64,000 nucleotides of DNA, taken from the NCBI GenBank assembly GCA_965649825.1, contig OZ287698.1, positions 372,001 to 436,000 on the forward strand, read 5' to 3'. Each line of letters begins with the position of its first letter. The stretch's first letter is position 1. Positions 56,513-64,000 of the stretch are shown here, one piece after another. The stretch comes from Penicillus capitatus (taxonomy: Eukaryota; Chlorophyta). A program made the translations under genes and the position numbers. The notes below the pieces were generated by a model that saw only the letters and a list, made by a program, of their open reading frames with translations, did no database searches and had not been told where the DNA came from.

Positions 56513-56743
56513 ATGTCGCCTTCGAAGGTTACTGAAGCGAACGTCGACGACGCAGAAGATCCTCACGTCCTGCAGTTGGGAGACTGCGCTTCGCTGTACA
56601 CGCGTCTTGAAGACTGCCTCGCCGAGAACGACCGAGACTGGCGTCGCTGTCAGTTCCTCGTCAGGGCCCTGAAGGTGTGTCAACTGCAGCAGAACTCCGC
56701 GGAGAAGCGGTCGCAGAGGACGTCGCCATGCAGCAGCAAGTGA
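56513..56743 (+). CDS. Twin CX9C (CHCH) protein, copy 2
   Basis: 76 aa, identical in protein sequence to the copy at 30294-30524, with CASLYTRLEDC and CQFLVRALKVC. About 25 bp upstream of the ATG the match with copy 1 stops, so the two genes have different promoters. Confidence 0.75.
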   Translation: MSPSKVTEANVDDAEDPHVLQLGDCASLYTRLEDCLAENDRDWRRCQFLVRALKVCQLQQNSAEKRSQRTSPCSSK

Positions 56744-56994
56744 CGCAGTTCACCGTTCCCAAGCTCTACCGCCACATCCTCAAGGCGGCGCGGCAGTTTC
56801 CCAGCATCAAGCGCGACGCCATCATCGAAGACATCAAGACCGAGTTCCGGGAGAGCAAGAGCCTGAGCGATCCCAAGGTGATCAAGGAGAAGATGGCGGT
56901 GGCGGTGCGGGGACTGCAGGAGCTGGAGATCTACACGAAGTTGGACAAGAAGTCGAAGGAGTGGACCATTCATCTGAGAGGCATGTGTCCCTGA
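56728..56994 (+). CDS. LYR-motif mitochondrial protein, copy 2
   Basis: 88 aa, differing from copy 1 (30043-30309) by one residue (EKMAVAV for EKMEVAV). Same 16-nt overlap with the CX9C gene. LYR proteins act with mitochondrial acyl carrier protein in Fe-S and respiratory-complex assembly. Confidence 0.75.
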   Translation: MQQQVTQFTVPKLYRHILKAARQFPSIKRDAIIEDIKTEFRESKSLSDPKVIKEKMAVAVRGLQELEIYTKLDKKSKEWTIHLRGMCP

Positions 56995-57067
56995 CAGCCG
57001 ACGTCACTGCTGTTTAACAACGACGCGGATCCTTCCCCGTCCCGTCTCGCTGCGCGGCTCGTCGAGA

Positions 57068-57811
57068 TCATCTGTTGGCGTAGGTGATGTTCATGAAGTT
57101 CTCCGGGCCGATCTTGAATCCCTGCAGTCCTTGGATGGCCACGGCGGACAGGTGCTCGTTCTCGAACTCGACAAACGCGATGCCGGGACGGCTCTCGATC
57201 ATGCGCACCTCGACGAACCCTGCGGAGCGCGATGTGTGACGAGTGCGAGGGCGGAGCGTCGCGTCACCTGGAAACTGCTTGAACAGCATCGACAGCATCA
57301 TCTCGTTGGTGTTCTCGGGCAGGTTCTGCACGAAGAGGATCTTGTTGGGCAGGCTCTGCTGGGCGGGCGCCTGTTTCTGTCCCTGGCTCTGCTGCTTGGC
57401 GGCGGTCTTCTGCCGCTTCTCCTGAGGCGCCTCCTCCGTCTTCGGGCGCTTCTCCCTCGGCCTAGAAACGCGCTCAGCGATCGATGCCTTGTTCCGCGCT
57501 CCCGGATGGACTTGCTTGTACGTCCCGTCGAGTTTGGCCACGGCGTCCGACTTGGACTTGGCGAACTGGATGCGGATGGGCTTCTCGAAGAAGGGAAAGC
57601 CTTGCATCGAGCGCAGGGCGTTGGTGGCGTGCGTCACGTTGGAGAAGACGACGAAGGCCTGGCCGCGCTTCTTAAGCGTCTTGCCGGTGACGACGTCCAG
57701 AATCGGACCGAACTGCGAGAACATGGCGTGGAGGCTCTTGCGCAGCGTCTCCTGCGACACTTTCTCGTAGATGTTGTTCACGTAGATCGTCTGGCTGGGA
57801 GCGATGTCCAT
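57068..57811 (-). CDS. U1A/U2B''-type snRNP protein, copy 2
   Basis: Exons 57811-57268 and 57219-57068 with the 48-nt intron 57220-57267 in the same place as copy 1. Both RRMs intact (IYVNNI, RGQAFVVF; VQNLPENTNEMMLSMLF, IAFVEFENEH). Only isolated differences from copy 1, for example Gly-Ala-Arg for Gly-Ala-Gln before NKASIAERV. The upstream in-frame Met at 57877 would add a leader, but the copy-1 start argues for 57811. Confidence 0.9.
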   Translation of the reverse strand: MDIAPSQTIYVNNIYEKVSQETLRKSLHAMFSQFGPILDVVTGKTLKKRGQAFVVFSNVTHATNALRSMQGFPFFEKPIRIQFAKSKSDAVAKLDGTYKQVHPGARNKASIAERVSRPREKRPKTEEAPQEKRQKTAAKQQSQGQKQAPAQQSLPNKILFVQNLPENTNEMMLSMLFKQFPGDATLRPRTRHTSRSAGFVEVRMIESRPGIAFVEFENEHLSAVAIQGLQGFKIGPENFMNITYANR

Positions 57812-57922
57812 CGCGTTCGCAGGAAGGCCGCAAGAAGGAGAAAGATTCGATCGTCGGATTAATGAAACGGCGTGCATTTCAAATGTTTCATGGACAATGC
57901 AACAGTTATTTGAGTGACAGTT

Positions 57923-60900
57923 TCATGCGGGAAGCTCGGAGGTCTTGGCGCCGGCCTGCTTGGCGATCTTGATGAAGACCTCCTCGAGAGTGACAGTGGC
58001 CACGCCCCAGTCCTGGGCCTCGATTCTGCTGCGCGACGCCTCCATGAACTGGAAGACCTGGGATGGCGTCACGCTGTTGGACGGAAGCTCGAACTTCAGC
58101 GTGCCGGACAGCCGATAGGACTCGACGGCGTTCGGAAAGCGTTCCTTGACGAGGGCGGCAGCCCGTTCGACGGCGGCCGGTGCAGTGATGAGCGTGAAGA
58201 CGAGGTAGCCTCCGTAGCGCTGCGTCAGGGACTTGGGATTGCCGATCACCTCGAGCCTCCCGTCCACGAAGATGCCAAGTCGATCGCACAGCACCTCCGC
58301 CTCCTCCATGTTGTGCGTCGTCAGGATGATCGCCTTGTCCTGCTTGGCCTGCTTGACGACCTTCCACAGGTTGCGGCGCGACGCAGGATCCAGTCCGGTG
58401 CTGGGCTCGTCCAGGTAGACCACTCTGGGACTGCCGATGAAGGAGATGGCGACGGAGAGGCGGCGCTTCATGCCGCCGCTGAACTTCTTGACCTGCAGCT
58501 TCGACACGCCTCCGTGGAAGAGGTTGACGGCCTTCAGGGCGTCCTCGGCCGCGCGCTTCAGCTCCGAGTTCTTCAGACCCTTCAGCCTTCCGTAGAACAG
58601 CATGTGTTCGAATCCCGTCAGCGTCTCCCACAGCAGGTCGTGCTGCGGACAGACGCCCATCTGCGTGTAGAGGGTCTTCATGTCCTGGGCAATGTCCAGG
58701 CCCTCGATGTGCGCCTCCCCGGACGTGGCGCCGAGGAATCCGATGAGCATGTTGATCGTGGTCGTCTTTCCTGCTCCGTTGGGCCCCAGCAGTCCGAAGA
58801 CCTCTCCCCTCTCCACGGCGAGGCTCAGGCCTCGGACGGCCACCTTCTCCGGGACGCCCTCCGCTGCCGGGAACACCTTCCTCAGGTCTCGCAGGATGAT
58901 GGAGTGTTGCGCGGCCTCCTCTTCTGTCATGTTCTCGACGCGCTGGCGCTCAGCCGCGACCTCTTCCGTCTCGTCCACGATTTCGATGCTGTGGATGCTG
59001 CTGTCGCCAACAGGAGGCACCGTAGAAGATCCTGGATCCCCTTCACCCTTTTTCGCCATCTCAAACTCTTTGCTGGACATTCGCTTAGGAGATTGGCGTT
59101 TCTTTGCTTTATGAATATATTCCAGAAAGAACAAAGGATGACGTTTTACTCCAGATCCGGTGGCAATAACCTGTTGCGCATATCTTCGGTGATTGTCATC
59201 AACTATTTTGTACGCACCTGTTCGAAGTACCATGCAAGGATCAAGAAAATGGGCCATTCAAAGAGCAGCACCAGCATGACGTATCCCATGTGGTTATTCG
59301 TTTCATCAAACTTTGACCAGGAGAGCCCGACGGTATTGGAGTATGAAGCACGGAATCCATACTCGCCGAATTCGTATAATCCCCTAAAGCACACCACCCA
59401 TGCATTCTCACATTCAATCACGACAGACCGAACCTGTAAACGGCAAAAGGCGGAATGAGTTCAATGAAATAGTTATAGGTGGCATCATTTGGAAACAAGG
59501 AATCGAGAAGGAAAATCCCGATAAATCCAGATCCAAATATCCAGAGAAAGGAGAAAATGACACACCCCCTAGTTGATCTGAAGAAATTACTAACGGAGAA
59601 GCTGAATGCGATTTGTGCATTGCCAAAGAGCAGAAGAAAGATGAACAGCACACCTAGAATCCAACAGATACCCACAATCCCCACCGAGATAACGATATCT
59701 TACCGTAGTTGTTCCGAGTGAAGATAGCAAAATCAGCAGCAGCTGCACAAGCAACAAAGACCAGTATATACAGTACATACATCGTCAGATAATAGAGGTA
59801 GTTGACAGTCCAATAGGCCGTTTCTCCTAGGCCATGCATCTTCATCATGATGCGTAGATTCTGTTCTTTTTCGTAAACCAGTTGCACCAACATCAGCGGG
59901 AGCAGCAACTGAACGACCCAGGTTGTTAGCAGAACGGCGATGAAGCTGGAAAAGGGCAATGTCAGCTTCGTCTCGACTTTAGGTACTTCCTGTACTCCCA
60001 GAAGATAACTCCGATAGTCTTCGTAACCTATTGCGAATCGCATCCAGGCATCAGAGATCATGTTCATCACTGCCGGAATGCGCCCGATACGTGGCGGCCC
60101 ACCATCTTCATCCAGTATCAGATCCCAGTCCCTTATCCAAAAGTCCACGTCCAGTTTTCGATCGGTCGTCGATTTGAAATCAAAGGCCTGTCCAAATTCA
60201 TCAGGATTCTTGTAATCTGATTGAAAATCGCTGTCTGGCAGCTCTTCGTTCGTCGCATTGCATTTGGCTTCTTCCCAACTGCAATAAAGGAATTCGTCAA
60301 TGTTTTTGGCCGTTCGCGAAACCCACTCCACTTGCACACAGGAAGCTAGACCTACACAAGTGATGCCTCGATGGGAGACCGTACGTACATGGCAGCGGCT
60401 GCCCACCTTGTTCCACTTCATCCACTCCGACCTCGCTTCGCAGACCGGCACTAAACGCTTCCAATCCGCTGTTCACCAATTCAACGGTTGTCTCCACATT
60501 ACTGCTCGAACAGTTATCTGCATCACTCTTTGCAAAAGACTGTATGGATAAGAAAGAGTGACCGACCTGCCATGATTCCCAGTCCAGACGTGACGAAGAT
60601 GGATTCGATGTGATTTGAGTTTTCTGGCTCTTGGCTTCCGCCAAAAATCACACCTGTCCTTCCTAACATCTCCCCCACTCGATTCACTTCATTCTGCAGC
60701 AGACATCGTTTCCGGGTCGCGAATACGGGCAACGGACCTCGGTTGTCATATCAGCAACGGTTATGGAGATATCCCGCAGCAGATTTTCTCGCATATCTCT
60801 TTCTACTGTCTTGTTATCGGCGTTAATAAAGAAGACCAAGTTGGGCAGCCATGCCCTTGCCCAGTCAGACGCCTCGGGTATCGAGATAGCGGGCGGCCAG

Positions 60901-61379
60901 ACAATGGGATCTTCGATTTCACAGAAGTAAGCCTGTTCGGGATTCGAGAACTGAATGCCGCACACGTCGTCGTCGTATTTGCCACACTTCTCTCTTGTAA
61001 AATCACACTGACCGAGTCTGTCTGGTGTATGACAGACGCTATCAACCTCCTTAAGACAGCATTCGACGCACATACACCCGCACTACATCATCACACATTC
61101 TCACACTTTTGAAAAACTCCAGTCGTGAGCAGCGTACTCTGTTGTCTCGCGTATCCAGCAGGTTGTCAATAACGGATTGCAGCAAATAGAGGAGACCGAT
61201 GAAGACGATTGGCAGGACGATGATGCAGCAATTTAGACAGACGCGTCTTTTCTGATAAACAGCATTTTTGCGGACGATAGCGTTGAGTTGGGTTTTGAGC
61301 GGAATGTCGCCGACCTGGACAAGCAAACGCGATTTGGCCAAGGACTGATGAAGTGAGCACGCCTTACGGGTTTCTTCAT
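57923..61379 (-). CDS. ABCA-family half transporter, copy 3
   Basis: Begins with a 12-nt exon (61379-61368, MKKP), then VGDIPLKTQLNAIVRKNAVY and the first span. The Cys-rich lumenal loop is present but divergent (CCLKEVDSVCHTPDRLGQC). Later spans: QLLLPLMLVQLVYEKEQNLR, VIFSFLWIFGSGFIGIFLL, LLVLLFEWPIFLILAWYFEQ. ATPase with GPNGAGKTTT, FSGGMKRRLS, LDEPSTGLDP and TTHNMEEAE, followed by ELPA and stop. From MSSKEFEMAKKGEG to the stop it is near-identical to copy 1 at DNA level; upstream it differs broadly from both other copies. Frame intact. Confidence 0.88.
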
Positions 61380-61686
61380 TGTCGATTTCGTGTTTTCGCT
61401 GTCTCGTTTGATCGACGGACAGCTCTACTGTTATGTTCGTCTCGAGCTTCTGCCGATTGGCGACGAACGTCGTCGACTAAATGCAGGAGGATTACGTAAT
61501 CATCAGATAAACGATCGCGATATCGCGTCGACATAGGATTTAAATGAGATCTAACGGAAATTCGCGTCCATCGGCACCTGCCCGTCTGCTCTAACGCGAC
61601 GGACATGAATGCGGGCGAAAGAGTGAGAGCATCCTGCAAAAGAGTGAGAAATTTATCGTTGTGCCATCGCCCCGTGCCATGATCGA
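61380..61686. other. Intergenic spacer
   Basis: 307 bp upstream of ABCA copy 3 and downstream of the methyltransferase (same strand). Holds two AAAGAGTGAGA motifs near 61617 and 61640; nothing else recognised. Confidence 0.4.
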
Positions 61687-63143
61687 TTAGAGGGCAGCAA
61701 AGAGATGATGCATACCATCCCAAGATGGCGAATCTCTGTGGTCGATGGCCATGATCACCACACCGCCTTCATACTCCGATGCCTCCACGTCCATCTCAGC
61801 GAGATGCTGACAGACGTGTTTCGAAACGCGCAGCTGATGTTCCGCACACTTGGACTCGAAGGCAGAATAGATCGCCTAAGCACGACACACGCATACAGGA
61901 GTGATCAACACAGGCGACAGGGACGACGTTTTCGCGGACAGCTCCAGCGATCAGACATCGCCCTCCGTGGGCGAGCCTCTGCCGAAGGAGGTTAGGCACT
62001 TGCCATGCGTGCTGCTCTTCGTAGAGGATCTCCGATCCCAGAATGACGTCGAACGCATCGTCCTTTGCCAGTGGCGGCGGTAGAGGATCTTTGCTTCGTC
62101 CACTGCTCTCCGGCGATGGCGATGCTCCGTCCCAGGATAGGAACCGTATGGCCATGTTTGCAGCATCCCACGGCGAAGAGGCAACGAGAAACTCATCGAG
62201 ACTCACATCGGTGCCCTCCTCACACGACAATGCCTCGATCGAATCGTCGTTCATCTGTTCGATGACGCATTGCAGTTCGCGATCAACATCTGCCGCGGGA
62301 AGATTGAGGCGGCAACACATGCGTAGATTCTCGAGCACCGAAGCAATGCAGTCTGTCAAGACCACCTTCGGATGCACCGTCGACAGGGATCGTTTTTGCA
62401 TAGGGAGGCGTTACGGTGCTGGCGGGTGCGATCTGTGCTGCCAGAATGCCGGTGGATCCACATCCAGACCCGAGCTCTAGAATTCGTCGTTCCTGTAGAA
62501 AACCCCCATGAGCTGCCAGAAACCTGCGTTGACACACATGGCGCCATTCACTCTCCACAGAACGACACCGCAATGCATCACTTGTTAAGCACATGGGCCA
62601 CTTTCCATAGTCGTGCGCCCAGTCCATCGTGCAAAGCCCCTTGTCGTATCCGAATCTCAAAGTCGCCGTATTTTAGTGTCGTGATCTAGCAATGGTGTTC
62701 CCCAGTAAGAAAGCAGGATAAAGGGTCAGTCATCATTGGATGTTCCTACAGTGCCGTGTCGTTTGCGGTGCTCCTCGAGTTTCTGCAAAATGACGCGGAT
62801 GTCTTCGAAGACGGGAGCCCATATCTCTGCCGGGCGCTGCAGAAATGTCTGCAGAATTTCGGAGGCACCCTCCTCTGTTGCCTGGTACCTTCAATAACGT
62901 GACACGATGAAGGGAGAGTGCAGGAGAAGACCTCTTCAGCGTAGGCATCGCTACGTTCGATACCCTGCCTCAGCTTCTGAGCAGCTTCGGTCACTCTGCC
63001 CTCCATGACGGTGGATACCGGTCGTCGCTTTGCGTTTTGAAGTACCTGTCCATTCTGCCAGAGGCTTTGATCACTTGAAGCCACTGGGCAACGAGTTCTC
63101 CCGCGATGACCAAATCGAGATAGTCTTCTTCGTCGGCCGCCAT
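61687..63143 (-). CDS. Seven-beta-strand methyltransferase (METTL21-like) with helical N-terminus
   Basis: SAM-dependent methyltransferase of the protein-lysine (Methyltransf_16) type. SAM motif I ILELGSGCGSTGILAAQ, post-I VVLTDCIASVLENLR, and DVILGSEILYEEQHAWQVP with GGRCLIAGAVREN. A 5' splice site at HRKRHGT joins to ITTLKYGDFEIRIRQG, so the upstream helical exons (from Met 63143, MAADEEDYLDLVIAGELVAQ, VTEAAQKLRQGIERSDAYAE, ASEILQTFLQRPAEIWAPVF) belong to the same gene. C-terminus YEGGVVIMAIDHRDSPSWDG ends at 61687. Substrate unknown. If the join is wrong, a separate small acidic protein ends at 62726. Confidence 0.7.
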
Positions 63144-63583
63144 TTAGTTCACATCCTTGACGATCGATTCGCTGCAGACGCCTTACACATTGTCACGTTA
63201 CGTCACGTCACATCATATCACATCACGAAAGGGGGTAGTTAGACTGTTCCTTTTGCTCAAGAATGGAAATGACAGTGCTTCACAAATGCGTGATCTTCCA
63301 CAACAAAATGATGGTCACTGGCAGGACGGGAGTCATGAATGTTGGCTACTACAGTGCGTGCGTGTCGGTTTCTGACGCTGGTAAGATCATATGCATGCAA
63401 CATGGTATGGGTATCTCTAAGGTATCGATGTCATTCAATGACACTGCCGCCGATGTCACGTTGAGGAAGCTCACTAACAGAGTTTGTCCAATGAACGACG
63501 CGACATTCATGTCAAATCAGCAGATATTGTCATCGAAGAGACGTGAAAATAAAACAAACCATATTGAGGAGAAAAAGACCAGT
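63144..63583. other. Intergenic, no confident gene
   Basis: A 124-codon plus-strand frame (63263-63637) lacks motifs and overlaps the minus-strand partial gene. TCACATCA-type repeats near 63200-63230. Confidence 0.35.
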
Positions 63584-64000
63584 TCAAGATCTATCGACTT
63601 CCATGATATGAGAGGCAATGATATATCGAAGCGATAATGGCGACGTCAGTTCAGAGACGTTGTTTTTCTCTCTTCTGTATAGACCATCAGAGGCTTCTCT
63701 TGTGTGAAAATCGAACCACTGTTCAGGGGATTCAAAATTAGAAAGAAGACAACGACTGATGCGCTCAGCCTTATTGCGAAGACTCACGAGGACCTGATCT
63801 AAAACGCCATCATCAAAACGAATGGGCATCATGCCCAAGAGCAATGCCTTTGCATCCAAGGGCATCTCACACGATCCGCTGAAGTCGTGGCTGCCGGAGA
63901 GATCAAAGGACCCTCTCGAGATCGACAGCGGACCGACACTGCTGGAACGCGTGTTGGTGGATTGCGAGTCTGGGCGCAATAGACCAGCAGGAACTGCATC
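63584..64000 (-). CDS. Partial gene at right edge, unknown
   Basis: The C-terminal part of a gene entering from beyond the window. Ser-rich stretch (STNTRSSSVGPLSISRGSFD), then a more structured segment (KALLLGMMPIRFDDGVLDQV, LVSLRNKAERISRCLLSNFE) and stop at 63584. Open through the window edge. No domain recognised. Confidence 0.45.
   Translation of the reverse strand, partial: DAVPAGLLRPDSQSTNTRSSSVGPLSISRGSFDLSGSHDFSGSCEMPLDAKALLLGMMPIRFDDGVLDQVLVSLRNKAERISRCLLSNFESPEQWFDFHTREASDGLYRREKNNVSELTSPLSLRYIIASHIMEVDRS

Noticed and set aside
57914-59458. 514-codon plus-strand ORF antisense to ABCA copy 3 (and 417 codons antisense to copy 1)
   Set aside because: Mirrors the GC-biased ATPase coding frame exactly; no domain, His/Leu/Arg-rich composition typical of an antisense shadow.

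Overview
The window is nuclear DNA of a free-living-type unicellular eukaryote whose lineage I cannot assign. Genes are densely packed on both strands and split by very short introns. About 45 introns could be placed from reading frame plus GT/AG ends: most are 43-61 nt (mode near 50), the shortest 37 and the longest 115. Gene content is clearly eukaryotic: AP-4 sigma, SYS1, a VPS10 receptor, SKI3-like TPR protein, U1A/U2B''-type RRM protein, mitochondrial mL54 and EF-P, R2R3 Myb, VHL-like proteins and ABCA transporters. There are no operons, rRNA, tRNA or CRISPR arrays.

Layout, 0-24 kb (no mobile element seen apart from a small GCR1_C-like gene): threonine deaminase (cut by the left edge), VHL-like gene 1, a GCR1_C-like gene, acetate/propionate-type CoA-transferase, mitochondrial EF-P, Myb factor, LON-domain protein, L-2-hydroxyglutarate dehydrogenase, SYS1, VHL-like gene 2, a coiled-coil protein, a VPS10 sorting receptor and a SKI3/TTC37-like TPR protein. 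Several pairs are divergent with only 41-160 bp between start codons.

24-49 kb: ABCA half-transporter copy 1, U1A-like gene, an overlapping twin-CX9C/LYR gene pair, a PH-domain kinase, prolyl 4-hydroxylase, a CDK5RAP1-type methylthiotransferase, a gene-poor stretch with a solo LTR, a tandem pair of alpha/beta hydrolases, glycerol kinase, mL54, AP-4 sigma, and ABCA copy 2 (reverse strand).

50-56 kb is a nest of retroelements. A decayed Ty3/Gypsy pol (RT, RNase H, integrase on the minus strand) is interrupted by two solo LTRs with 5-bp target duplications, by a complete 1,521-bp LTR element with two identical 97-bp LTRs that encodes only a coiled-coil/zinc-knuckle Gag-like protein, and by another LTR-like insert.

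56-64 kb: an inverted near-copy of the 28-30.5 kb block (CX9C/LYR, U1A, ABCA copy 3), then a seven-beta-strand methyltransferase and a partial gene at the right edge.

Main points for follow-up: two VHL-like proteins that keep most of the hydroxyproline-pocket residues and share identical internal exon sizes; three ABCA genes whose ATPase halves appear homogenised while their membrane halves have diverged; an overlapping CX9C/LYR ORF pair conserved in both copies; the gag-only LTR element; and a palindrome over an ABCA 5' splice site. Exon coordinates in the evidence fields were worked out by hand from frame, homology and splice signals.
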